Shown one piece after another: positions 56,787-64,000 of a stretch of DNA of 64,000 bases. The DNA lies in assembly GCF_002005225.1 (NCBI RefSeq), contig NZ_CP019724.1:6279501-6343500 (forward strand), in the 5' to 3' direction. A program made the translations under genes and the position numbers. This DNA comes from Streptomyces pactum. GTDB taxonomy: Bacteria > Actinomycetota > Actinomycetes > Streptomycetales > Streptomycetaceae. The stretch's first letter is position 1. Every line of letters begins with the position of its first letter. The notes below the pieces were generated by a model that saw nothing but the letters and a program-made list of their open reading frames with translations, had not been told where the DNA came from and made no database searches.

Positions 56787-56880
56787 CCGGGCACGGCGGT
56801 CGCGGTACTTCCCGAGGGGCGGATCGGCACGAGCTGCCGGAGCCGCCCCTCACGTGCGCGCACGGCCCGTCAGGTGCAGA

Positions 56881-57339
56881 ATGCGGAGCGTGGACGCAGA
56901 GAACGGGAAGCCGACGCGAAGCAGGACCGTGGCGCGGGGTGCACCCGCCCTCCTGGCCATGGCCGTCCCCGCCGGAGTGCTGGCGGCCGTCGTCGGCGCG
57001 TTCGCCTACGTGGGGAGCGTGGACCCGGGCGAACCCGGCCACTACCCCGCGTGCCCCCTGCTGAGCCTCACCGGCGTCTACTGCCCCGGCTGCGGGGGCC
57101 TGCGCAGCGCCCACGCGTTCGTCCACGGGGACCTGCTGACCGCCCTGCACGCCAACGCACCGGCCGTCCTCGGCTATCTGGGCTTCGCCGTTCTGTGGAC
57201 CGCCTGGGTGATCCGCGTGGCACGCGGCCGGCCCGTGCGGGTCGACCTCGGCCCGGTCCACCTGTGGACGCTGGGGTCGCTGATACTGGTCTTCACGGTG
57301 GTCCGGAACCTGCCGTTCGGCGGCTGGCTCATTCCCTGA
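56881..57339 (+). CDS. DUF2752 membrane protein
   Basis: A 152-aa protein with three hydrophobic segments (about 25-45, 90-110 and 125-143). The family signature C-P-G-C-G-G-L-R-S lies after Y-P-A-C-P-L-L-S-L-T-G, giving a possible metal or redox site at the membrane face. ATG 56881 has AGGTG four bases upstream; GTG 56890 is an alternative. Function unknown. Confidence 0.85.
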   Translation: MRSVDAENGKPTRSRTVARGAPALLAMAVPAGVLAAVVGAFAYVGSVDPGEPGHYPACPLLSLTGVYCPGCGGLRSAHAFVHGDLLTALHANAPAVLGYLGFAVLWTAWVIRVARGRPVRVDLGPVHLWTLGSLILVFTVVRNLPFGGWLIP

Positions 57340-57494
57340 TCACCGGGGCGGACGTCCAGGACACGGGCGCCTCGCCGCCCGAGCCGCGCGAGGCCGGGCA
57401 AGAGGCCGGCGCCCACCGGATGCGGGACCGCCGCCCCGCTGCGGATACCATCGGAGTGACCACAGGATTCGCCGTCTGAAAGGGGGCCGCTCGC
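57340..57494 (+). promoter_or_regulatory. Spacer upstream of trpC
   Basis: A 155-base gap with a TACCAT -10-like box (about 57447-57452) and the ribosome site AAAGGGGG before GTG 57495. No leader peptide with tryptophan codons is seen. Confidence 0.3.
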
Positions 57495-58304
57495 GTGAGT
57501 GTGCTCGACGAGATCATCGACGGAGTCCGTGCCGACCTCGCGGAACGGCAGGCGCGCGTCAGCCTCGACGAGCTCAAGGAGCGCGCGGCCAAGGCTCGCC
57601 CCGCCAAGGACGGCGTGTCCGCCCTGCGCGGCGACGGCGTCAAGGTCATCTGCGAGGTCAAGCGCTCCAGCCCGTCCAAGGGCGCGCTGGCGGCCATCGC
57701 CGACCCGGCCGGACTCGCCGCGGACTACGAGGCGGGCGGCGCCGCCGTCATCTCCGTCCTCACCGAGGAGCGCCGCTTCGGCGGCTCGCTGGCCGACCTG
57801 GACTCGGTCCGCGCGCGCGTGGACATCCCCGTACTGCGCAAGGACTTCATCGTCACCTCGTACCAGCTCTGGGAGGCCCGCGCGCACGGCGCCGACCTCG
57901 TACTGCTGATCGTCGCGGCCCTCGAGCAGCCGGCGCTGGAGTCGCTGATCGAGCGCGCCGAGTCCATCGGTCTCACCCCGCTCGTCGAGGTGCACGACGA
58001 GGACGAGGTCGAGCGCGCGGTGGACGCCGGCGCCAAGGTCATCGGCGTCAACGCGCGCAACCTGAGGACGCTGGAGGTGGACCGCGGCACGTTCGAGCGG
58101 GTCGCCCCGGAGATCCCGGCGCACATCGTCAAGGTCGCCGAGTCGGGCGTCCGCGGTCCGCACGACCTCATCGCCTACGCCAACGAGGGCGCCGACGCCG
58201 TCCTGGTCGGCGAGTCCCTGGTCACCGGCCGCGACCCGAAGACGGCGGTCTCCGACCTGGTGGCGGCGGGCGAACACCCGGCACTGCGGCACGGGCGCGG
58301 CTGA
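57495..58304 (+). CDS. trpC: TrpC, indole-3-glycerol-phosphate synthase
   Basis: TIM-barrel enzyme (269 aa) closing the indole ring. E54 and K56 (C-E-V-K-R-S-S-P-S) and K116 (L-R-K-D-F-I) are the catalytic residues. It is monofunctional, without a fused TrpF, in keeping with PriA supplying that step. It heads the trpC-trpM-trpB-trpA group. Confidence 0.97.
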   Translation: MSVLDEIIDGVRADLAERQARVSLDELKERAAKARPAKDGVSALRGDGVKVICEVKRSSPSKGALAAIADPAGLAADYEAGGAAVISVLTEERRFGGSLADLDSVRARVDIPVLRKDFIVTSYQLWEARAHGADLVLLIVAALEQPALESLIERAESIGLTPLVEVHDEDEVERAVDAGAKVIGVNARNLRTLEVDRGTFERVAPEIPAHIVKVAESGVRGPHDLIAYANEGADAVLVGESLVTGRDPKTAVSDLVAAGEHPALRHGRG

Positions 58305-58311
58305 CCCCCGG

Positions 58312-58317
58312 TAGGCT
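58312..58317 (+). promoter_or_regulatory. Possible leaderless -10 box for trpM
   Basis: TAGGCT (fits TANNNT), 8 bases before the ATG at 58326, with no ribosome site between. Confidence 0.4.
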
Positions 58318-58325
58318 TGCCGACG

Positions 58326-58550
58326 ATGACACTCCCGCCCGCTCTGACGACCAGGGACCCGTACGCGCGCCTGGCCCGAGGCTGCCGCCCGCGCGGCTGC
58401 CGCGCCCCCGCGCGCCGGATCCACGGCCGCCGGGTGCGCTACGTCATCGGTGACGAGCCGGGTCAGGTGAACGGCATGCGATGGCCTCGGCGCCCCGTAA
58501 GGGGCGCGGGGAACTGCGCGAGCAACCAGAGACGGCCCGAAGAGGCCTGA
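58326..58550 (+). CDS. trpM: TrpM-like small basic protein between trpC and trpB
   Basis: A 74-aa protein, strongly basic in the first half (R-G-C-R-P-R-G-C-R-A-P-A-R-R). In S. coelicolor a 63-aa protein, TrpM, occupies this slot and modulates tryptophan synthesis and development; the position identifies this one. The last ~20 codons are made of a GGGGCGCGGGGAACTGCGCG element that looks like a widespread Streptomyces repeat, so the C-terminus may be a later extension. Start ATG 58326 fits a leaderless transcript. Confidence 0.75.
   Translation: MTLPPALTTRDPYARLARGCRPRGCRAPARRIHGRRVRYVIGDEPGQVNGMRWPRRPVRGAGNCASNQRRPEEA
58490..58540 (+). repeat. Streptomyces-type repeat element with GCGCCCC-GTAA-GGGGCGC hairpin
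   Basis: The 7-bp arms 58490-58496 and 58501-58507 around GTAA are followed by GGGAACTGCGCGAGCAACC. I recall this string as repeated many times in Streptomyces genomes, usually between genes; that is from memory. Here it lies within the 3' end of trpM. Confidence 0.6.
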
Positions 58551-58606
58551 CACCCGCGCCCCACGGCGAACGTGCCCACACCAGACACTCACCGTGAGGT
58601 TCACGC

Positions 58607-59890
58607 ATGTCCAGCAACTTCTTCATCCCCGACCCGGAGGGTCAGGTCCCCAGTGCCGAGGGCTACTTCGGCGCGTTCGGCGGCAAGTTCATCCCCGAGG
58701 CCCTCGTCGCGGCAGTCGACGAGGTGGCCGTCGAGTACGACAAGGCGAAGGCCGATCCCGAGTTCGCCCGTGAGCTCGACGACCTGCTCGTCAACTACAC
58801 CGGCCGCCCCAGCTCCCTCACAGAGGTACCCCGCTTCGCCGAGCACGCCGGAGGCTGCCGCGTCTTCCTCAAGCGCGAGGACCTCAACCACACCGGCTCC
58901 CACAAGATCAACAACGTGCTCGGCCAGGCGCTGCTGACCAAGCGCATGGGCAAGACCCGCGTCATCGCGGAGACCGGCGCCGGCCAGCACGGCGTGGCGA
59001 CGGCGACGGCCTGCGCGCTCTTCGGCCTCGACTGCACGATCTACATGGGCGAGATCGACACCCGGCGCCAGGCCCTCAACGTGGCCCGCATGCGCATGCT
59101 CGGCGCCGAGGTCATCGCCGTGAAGTCCGGCAGCCGCACGCTCAAGGACGCGATCAACGAGGCCTTCCGCGACTGGGTCGCCAACGTCGACCGCACCCAC
59201 TACCTGTTCGGCACCGTCGCCGGCCCCCACCCCTTCCCGGCGATGGTGCGCGACTTCCACCGCGTCATCGGCGTCGAGGCCCGCCGCCAGCTCCTGGAGC
59301 AGGCCGGACGTCTCCCCGACGCCGCGATCGCCTGCGTCGGCGGCGGCTCCAACGCCATCGGCCTCTTCCACGCCTTCATCCCGGACGCGGACGTCCGCCT
59401 CATCGGCTGCGAGCCCGCCGGACACGGCATCGACAGCGGTGAGCACGCGGCCACCCTGACCGCGGGCGAGCCCGGCATCCTGCACGGCTCCCGGTCCTAC
59501 GTCCTCCAGGACGACGAGGGCCAGATCACCGAGCCGTACTCCATCTCGGCCGGCCTGGACTACCCCGGCATCGGCCCGGAGCACGCCTACCTGAAGGACT
59601 CCGGCCGCGGCGAGTACCGCGCGGTCACCGACGACGCCGCCATGCGGGCACTGCGCCTGCTGTCGCGCACCGAGGGCATCATCCCGGCCATCGAGAGCGC
59701 CCACGCGCTGGCCGGCGCCCTGGAGGTCGGCAGGGAGCTGGGCAAGGACGGGCTGATCGTCGTCAACCTGTCCGGCCGCGGCGACAAGGACATGGACACC
59801 GCCGCCCGCTACTTCGGGCTGTACGACACCGACGCCGAGGTCGCCGCCGACGAGGCCGGCACCGCCGAGATCGAGGGGGACGCCAAGTGA
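58607..59890 (+). CDS. trpB: TrpB, tryptophan synthase beta subunit
   Basis: PLP enzyme joining indole and serine (427 aa, TrpB1 type). The PLP lysine is K100 in [15 protein letters not shown] and G-G-G-S-N-A are present, along with the COMM region. Its 3' end overlaps the trpA GTG by four bases. Confidence 0.98.
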   Translation: MSSNFFIPDPEGQVPSAEGYFGAFGGKFIPEALVAAVDEVAVEYDKAKADPEFARELDDLLVNYTGRPSSLTEVPRFAEHAGGCRVFLKREDLNHTGSHKINNVLGQALLTKRMGKTRVIAETGAGQHGVATATACALFGLDCTIYMGEIDTRRQALNVARMRMLGAEVIAVKSGSRTLKDAINEAFRDWVANVDRTHYLFGTVAGPHPFPAMVRDFHRVIGVEARRQLLEQAGRLPDAAIACVGGGSNAIGLFHAFIPDADVRLIGCEPAGHGIDSGEHAATLTAGEPGILHGSRSYVLQDDEGQITEPYSISAGLDYPGIGPEHAYLKDSGRGEYRAVTDDAAMRALRLLSRTEGIIPAIESAHALAGALEVGRELGKDGLIVVNLSGRGDKDMDTAARYFGLYDTDAEVAADEAGTAEIEGDAK

Positions 59891-60702
59891 GCGGGAACGT
59901 ACGGCTGCTGAACGACACCCTCGCCGCGGCGAAGGCCGAGGGCCGCTCCGCCCTCATCGCCTACCTCCCGGCCGGGTTCCCGACCGTGGACGGCGGCATC
60001 GAGGCGGTCAAGGCCGTGATCGAGGGCGGCGCCGACGTCGTCGAGGTCGGTCTGCCGCACAGCGACCCGGTCCTCGACGGGCCCGTCATCCAGACCGCCG
60101 ACGACATCGCCCTGCGCGGCGGCGTGCGCATCGCCGACGTCATGCGGACCGTCCGGGAGGCGCACGCGGCCACCGGCAAGCCGATCCTCGTGATGACGTA
60201 CTGGAACCCCATCGACCGCTACGGCGTCGAGCGCTTCACCGCCGAGCTGGCCGAGGCGGGCGGCGCCGGGTGCATCCTGCCCGACCTGCCCGTCCAGGAG
60301 TCCGCGCTGTGGCGGGAGCACGCCGAGAAGCACGGGCTCGCCACGGTCTTCGTGGTCGCGCCCAGCAGCAAGGACGCGCGGCTCGCCGAGATCACCGCGG
60401 CCGGCAGCGGCTTCGTCTACGCCGCCTCCCTCATGGGCGTCACCGGCACCCGCGAGTCGGTCGGCGCGCAGGCCGAGGACCTGGTGCGGCGTACCCGCGC
60501 CACCACCGGCATCCCCGTCTGCGTCGGGCTCGGCGTCTCCAACGCCGCGCAGGCCGCCGAGGTGGCCGGCTTCGCCGACGGCGTGATCGTGGGCTCGGCG
60601 TTCGTCAAGCGGATGCTGGACGCCCCCGACGACGCGGCCGGCCTGGAGGGCGTGCGGACGCTCGCCGCCGAGCTGGCGAAGGGCGTGCGCGGACAGGCGT
60701 GA
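59887..60702 (+). CDS. trpA: TrpA, tryptophan synthase alpha subunit
   Basis: TIM-barrel lyase releasing indole to TrpB (271 aa). The catalytic residues E53 and D64 lie in [14 protein letters not shown]. The phosphate loop G-L-G-V-S is conserved. It is the last trp gene, followed by a hairpin terminator. Confidence 0.97.
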   Translation: MSGNVRLLNDTLAAAKAEGRSALIAYLPAGFPTVDGGIEAVKAVIEGGADVVEVGLPHSDPVLDGPVIQTADDIALRGGVRIADVMRTVREAHAATGKPILVMTYWNPIDRYGVERFTAELAEAGGAGCILPDLPVQESALWREHAEKHGLATVFVVAPSSKDARLAEITAAGSGFVYAASLMGVTGTRESVGAQAEDLVRRTRATTGIPVCVGLGVSNAAQAAEVAGFADGVIVGSAFVKRMLDAPDDAAGLEGVRTLAAELAKGVRGQA

Positions 60703-60745
60703 CGGCGAGCAGGTGACAGAGGTCCCTCGTACGGGTGGACCTGGG

Positions 60746-60774
60746 ACCGGGGAGGCGCGCTGCGCCTCCCCGGT
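60746..60774 (+). terminator. Hairpin terminator after trpA
   Basis: Perfect 13-bp arms (60746-60758 and 60762-60774), loop GCT, followed by TCGTTCT. It ends 14 bases before the next gene's start, so it may also lie in that gene's leader. Confidence 0.8.
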
Positions 60775-60788
60775 TCGTTCTGCGGGGT

Positions 60789-61562
60789 GTGAGCGAGAAG
60801 AACCGAGAGGGAAAGCGCACCGCCCGTCAGAAGGTGGCGGCCGCGCGCGACAAGCAGAAGTCCAGGGACAAGCGCCGGCGCGCGCTGATCGTCGGGGCGA
60901 GCGTGGTCTGCGTCCTGGGGCTCGCGGCGGTGATCGGCGTGGTCGCCGCCAACGCGGGCAAGGACGACGGCAGTGAGGCGGCCGGCCCGATCGTGGCGCC
61001 CTCGGGTGCGCAGGGCAAGGACGGCCTCGCCATCCCCGTCGGCGAGGAGAGCGCCAAGTCGACGCTCGTCATCTGGGAGGACTTCCGCTGCCCGGCCTGC
61101 AAGGCCTTCGAGCTGGCGTACCGCGACACGATCCACGAGCTCGCCGACGCCGGGCAGCTCAAGGTCGAGTACCACCTGGCGACGATCATCGACGGCAACA
61201 TGGGCGGCACCGGCTCCCGCAAGGCCGCCAACGCCGCGGCCTGCGCCCAGGACGCCGGCAAGTTCACGCCGTACCACGACGTGCTGTTCACCAACCAGCC
61301 GGCGGAGACCGACGACGCCTTCGCCGACGAGAACAAGCTGATCGAACTGGCGGGCAAGGTGGACGGCCTCGACACCGCCCGCTTCCAGGAGTGCGTCGAG
61401 GGCGGCAAGCACAACAGTTGGGTGGAGAAGTCCAACAAGGCCTTCCTGGCCGGCGGCTTCAGTGGCACGCCGACCGTCCTGCTGGACGGCGAGAACATCT
61501 ACCAGGACGGCTCCATGACACCGGCGAAGCTGAAGCAGATGGTGCAGGACGCCGACAAGTAG
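60789..61562 (+). CDS. DsbA-like membrane-anchored thioredoxin-fold protein
   Basis: A 257-aa protein. The very basic cytoplasmic tail (1-31) is followed by one membrane helix (about 32-54). The extracytoplasmic thioredoxin_4 domain has C101-P-A-C104 and G-T-P-T-V. It is a paralogue of the gene at 28756-29556. GTG 60789 lies right behind the trpA terminator, with GGGG 2-5 bases before it. It may share function in exported-protein disulfide formation. Confidence 0.88.
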   Translation: MSEKNREGKRTARQKVAAARDKQKSRDKRRRALIVGASVVCVLGLAAVIGVVAANAGKDDGSEAAGPIVAPSGAQGKDGLAIPVGEESAKSTLVIWEDFRCPACKAFELAYRDTIHELADAGQLKVEYHLATIIDGNMGGTGSRKAANAAACAQDAGKFTPYHDVLFTNQPAETDDAFADENKLIELAGKVDGLDTARFQECVEGGKHNSWVEKSNKAFLAGGFSGTPTVLLDGENIYQDGSMTPAKLKQMVQDADK

Positions 61563-61691
61563 CGCGGTGGTGTGCGGTGGCGGAGCGCCCCGCGGGGCGT
61601 CCGTGGGGCGCGCCTTCCGTCCGCCCGTTACGGACCCGTAGCCGGGCTGCCCGTCGCGGGTAGCGCCCGACACGGTAGCGTCGACCCTGCC

Positions 61692-62717
61692 ATGGAACTT
61701 GCCTTCATTCCCAGCCCGTCGCGCGGGGTGCTGCACCTCGGTCCCATCCCGCTGCGCGGCTATGCGTTCTGCATCATCATCGGCGTCTTCGTTGCCGTCT
61801 GGCTCGGCAACAAGCGCTGGGTCGCCCGGGGCGGGCGGCCCGGCACGGTGGCCGACATCGCGGTCTGGGCCGTTCCCTTCGGCCTGATCGGCGGCCGGCT
61901 CTACCACGTGATCACGGACTACCAGCTCTACTTCAGCGAGGGCCGTGACTGGGTCGACGCCTTCAAGATCTGGGAGGGCGGCCTCGGCATCTGGGGTGCG
62001 ATCGCCTTCGGCGCGGTCGGCGCCTGGATCGGCGCCCGCCGCCGGGGCGTCCCCATGCCCGCGTACGCCGACGCCGTCGCCCCCGGCATCGCCCTCGCGC
62101 AGGCCATCGGCCGCTGGGGCAACTGGTTCAACCAGGAGCTGTACGGCAGGGCCACCGACCTGCCCTGGGCCGTGGAGATCACCTCGTCGGCCGACGGCCG
62201 GGTACCGGGCACCTACCACCCGACCTTCCTGTACGAGTCGCTGTGGTGCATCGGCGTCGCCCTGCTCGTCATCTGGGCCGACCGCCGCTTCGAGCTCGGC
62301 CACGGGCGGGCGTTCGCGCTCTACGTCGCCGCGTACTGCGCGGGCCGGTTCTGGATCGAGTACATGCGCGTCGACGACGCCCACCACATCCTGGGCCTCA
62401 GGCTGAACAACTGGACCGCGCTCTTCGTCTTCCTGCTCGCCGTGGTCTACATCGTGCTCTCGGCACGGATGCGGCCGGGCCGGGAGGCCGTGGTCGAGCC
62501 GGGCGCGGAGTCCGCCGGTGGCGACACCGGGGACGACGCGACGGAGGACGACGCGGACGCGGACGCGGGCTCCAGGGCAGCCGGGGACGCCGGGGACGCC
62601 GGGGGCGCCGGGGACGGCAAGGGTGCCGGTGAGGCCGATGACGCCGGCACCGTGGAGGACGACGACAAGGACGTGAAGGACGTGAAGGACGGCGCCGACT
62701 CGGCCAAGAAGGGCTGA
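61692..62717 (+). CDS. lgt: Lgt, prolipoprotein diacylglyceryl transferase
   Basis: Membrane enzyme that lipidates the prolipoprotein cysteine before LspA cleavage. The Lgt signature G-R-W-G-N-W-F-N-Q-E-L-Y-G is at residues 140-152, and H72 lies in the first part of the active site. There are about seven hydrophobic segments to residue ~262. A long acidic tail (about 270-341) of D, E, G and A is low complexity. A TAGCGT at 61676 may be the -10. ATG 61692. Confidence 0.96.
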   Translation: MELAFIPSPSRGVLHLGPIPLRGYAFCIIIGVFVAVWLGNKRWVARGGRPGTVADIAVWAVPFGLIGGRLYHVITDYQLYFSEGRDWVDAFKIWEGGLGIWGAIAFGAVGAWIGARRRGVPMPAYADAVAPGIALAQAIGRWGNWFNQELYGRATDLPWAVEITSSADGRVPGTYHPTFLYESLWCIGVALLVIWADRRFELGHGRAFALYVAAYCAGRFWIEYMRVDDAHHILGLRLNNWTALFVFLLAVVYIVLSARMRPGREAVVEPGAESAGGDTGDDATEDDADADAGSRAAGDAGDAGGAGDGKGAGEADDAGTVEDDDKDVKDVKDGADSAKKG

Positions 62718-62737
62718 CCGCCCGCCGCCGCACGACA

Positions 62738-62771
62738 CCGAGGGCGCCCGGAACTGACCGGGCGCCCTCGG
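62738..62771. terminator. Two-way hairpin terminator between lgt and the CitE-like gene
   Basis: Perfect 14-bp arms (62738-62751 and 62758-62771), loop AACTGA, between convergent genes. Confidence 0.85.
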
Positions 62772-62777
62772 CGTGTG

Positions 62778-63602
62778 TCAGGACAGGGTGGGCCGCCGGG
62801 CCAGCGACAGGGTGCGCTGAGCCGTCGCCACCACCGCCGCGTCGACGAACCGCCCGTCCGGCAGCGCCAGCGCGCCCGGCTGCGCGGTGGCCGCCTTGAC
62901 GATCGTCTCCGCCTCCTCCAGCTCCCGCTCGGTCGGCAGATACGCCCGCTCGATGATCGGCAACTGGCGGGGATGGATCGCGGCACGCCCGAGGAAGCCC
63001 AGGGCACGGCCGTGGGCGCAGGACGCCGCGAGACCCTCCAGGTCCCGGGTGTCCGGATGCACCGTCTGCGACGGCGGCGCGAGGCCCGCCGCCCGCGCGG
63101 CCACGACCACGCGCGAGCGCGACCAGTCGAGGCCCGTGTCGCCGCGTACGCCCAGGTCGGCGCGGAGGTCCGCCTCGCCGAGGGCGATCCCGCGCAGCGA
63201 CGGGTGGGCGGCGGCGATCCGGTACGCCCGCTCGACGCCGAGGGCCGTCTCCAGGAGCGCGTACAGGGGCGGCCCGCCGGTGGCCGCCGCGACGCCGGTG
63301 ATCTGCTCCGGGGCCATCACCTTGGGCAGCCGCAGCCCGGACAGTCCCGGCAGCGCGGCCAGTGCCGTCAGGTCCGCCGCGGCGAGGGGCCCGTCCAGGG
63401 CGTTGACGCGGACGTGCACCGGCACCGGCTGCGGCTCGGTGAGCAGCTCGGCGGTGGCCTTCCGGGCGTAGTCCTTGCGGTCCGGGGCGACCGCGTCCTC
63501 CAGGTCGACCACCACGACGTCGGCTCCGGCGGCCAGCGCCTTGGCGACCACCCGAGGCCGGTCCCCGGGGGCGTACAACCAGGTCAGTGCGGGTGCGGTC
63601 AT
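62778..63602 (-). CDS. CitE-like CoA-ester lyase (HpcH/HpaI family)
   Basis: A 274-aa TIM-barrel lyase. V-V-V-D-L-E-D-A-V and A-L-L-E-T-A-L-G-V carry metal- and CoA-linked acidic residues. R-A-A-I-H-P-R-Q-L-P is typical. It probably cleaves a malyl-, citramalyl- or similar CoA ester. The ATG at 63602 overlaps the stop of the CaiB-type gene, so the two form an operon. Pairing of a CoA-transferase with a lyase suggests organic-acid degradation; the substrate is unknown. Confidence 0.9.
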   Translation of the reverse strand: MTAPALTWLYAPGDRPRVVAKALAAGADVVVVDLEDAVAPDRKDYARKATAELLTEPQPVPVHVRVNALDGPLAAADLTALAALPGLSGLRLPKVMAPEQITGVAAATGGPPLYALLETALGVERAYRIAAAHPSLRGIALGEADLRADLGVRGDTGLDWSRSRVVVAARAAGLAPPSQTVHPDTRDLEGLAASCAHGRALGFLGRAAIHPRQLPIIERAYLPTERELEEAETIVKAATAQPGALALPDGRFVDAAVVATAQRTLSLARRPTLS

Positions 63603-64000
63603 ACGACGCCCTCCTCACGCAGCTCCTTCACATCCGCCGGTGTCAGGCCCAGCCCGGTCAGCACCTCCTCGGTGTCCGCGCCGTGCGGGCGGCCCGCCCA
63701 GCGGATCGCGCCGGGGGTGGCGGAGAGCCGGAAGAGGACGTTCTGCATGCGCAGCGGGCCCAGCTCGGGGTCGTCGACGGTGGTGACGGTGTCGAGGGCC
63801 TGGTACTGCGGGTCGGCCATCACGTCCCGCACGTCCTGGACCGGGGCGACGGCGGCCTCGGCCTTCTCGAACTCGGCGAGTACGTCGGCGCGGCCGTGCC
63901 GGGCGATCCAGTCGCCGACCGCCGCGTCGAGCACGTCGGCGTGCCGGGCCCGGTCCGCGCCCGTGGCGAACCAGGGTTCGTCGATCAGCTCCGGGCGGCC
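63599..64000 (-). CDS. CaiB/BaiF family CoA-transferase, C-terminal part only
   Basis: The frame is open to the right edge, so the gene starts beyond the window. The visible 133 residues match the C-terminal region of type III CoA-transferases: R-P-E-L-I-D-E-P-W-F-A-T, then V-A-P-V-Q-D-V-R-D-V-M-A-D-P-Q-Y and the ending H-G-A-D-T-E-E-V-L. The catalytic aspartate lies in the missing part. Confidence 0.9.
   Translation of the reverse strand, partial: GRPELIDEPWFATGADRARHADVLDAAVGDWIARHGRADVLAEFEKAEAAVAPVQDVRDVMADPQYQALDTVTTVDDPELGPLRMQNVLFRLSATPGAIRWAGRPHGADTEEVLTGLGLTPADVKELREEGVV

Overview
The window is chromosomal DNA from a Streptomyces-like actinomycete. It has very high GC, frequent GTG and TTG starts, many 4-bp start/stop overlaps, and the gene order of the Streptomyces division and cell-wall region followed by the his and trp loci. 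Apart from the repeats described below, I see no mobile element, phage, CRISPR array, rRNA or tRNA gene. The window starts inside ftsI and ends inside a CaiB-type CoA-transferase gene.

Region by region: (1) 1-16.3 kb, + strand, is the division and cell-wall cluster ftsI-murE-murF-mraY-murD-ftsW-murG-ftsQ-ftsZ-pgeF(ylmD)-ylmE-sepF-ylmG-divIVA. It makes lipid II, polymerises it, and sets up the Z-ring and polar growth. It ends at a strong hairpin. (2) 16.5-20.0 kb, - strand, is ileS behind a complete translational T-box riboswitch (isoleucine specifier AUC, canonical T-box motif, sequestered ribosome site). (3) 20.3-25.1 kb, + strand, holds a histone-H1-like/DksA zinc-finger fusion, lspA, an RluD-type pseudouridine synthase, a GNAT protein and a Na+/H+ antiporter. 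(4) 25.1-32.0 kb is mostly - strand: MscS channel, PhoD phosphatase, DsbA-like protein, a membrane protein and a DUF2252 protein, with one + strand hydrolase. (5) 32.0-40.1 kb, + strand, holds dnaE, an NYN-domain protein, an ABC exporter pair and a DUF2567 protein, with a 53-aa gene on the other strand. (6) 40.2-44.9 kb, - strand, holds a YbaK deacylase, a Lon-N-domain protein, a helical-repeat protein and a large beta-helix-like membrane protein. A 0.7 kb non-coding tandem array separates the last two. (7) 45.1-50.8 kb is the his operon hisD-hisC-hisB-(small membrane protein)-hisH-priA-ridA-hisF. It is followed by an ArsR-type regulator and MFS exporter behind a perfect 20-bp-arm inverted repeat. 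(8) 53.6-60.7 kb holds hisI, trpE, a Trp-associated membrane protein, a HGxxPAAW protein, a DUF2752 protein, trpC, trpM, trpB and trpA. (9) 60.8-64 kb holds a second DsbA-like protein and lgt (+), then a citE-like lyase and a CaiB-family gene (-).

How the genes work together: the his and trp sets are nearly complete for their pathways in this window, but no trpF is present. PriA is expected to carry out both the HisA and the TrpF isomerisations, which links the two pathways. LspA and Lgt, both in lipoprotein maturation, lie at separate places in the window.

The core genes are well-known families. The less ordinary observations are regulatory or structural. Several short tandem arrays start inside the last codons of a gene and run past its stop codon, with unit lengths that are not multiples of three. 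Other points are the 119-122 bp repeat array upstream of the helical-repeat gene, the ArsR operator palindrome, paired GACAC motifs before ftsZ, a set of leaderless-type promoters, and a widespread-looking Streptomyces repeat forming the 3' end of trpM. I did not find anything I would call an unmistakable new system.
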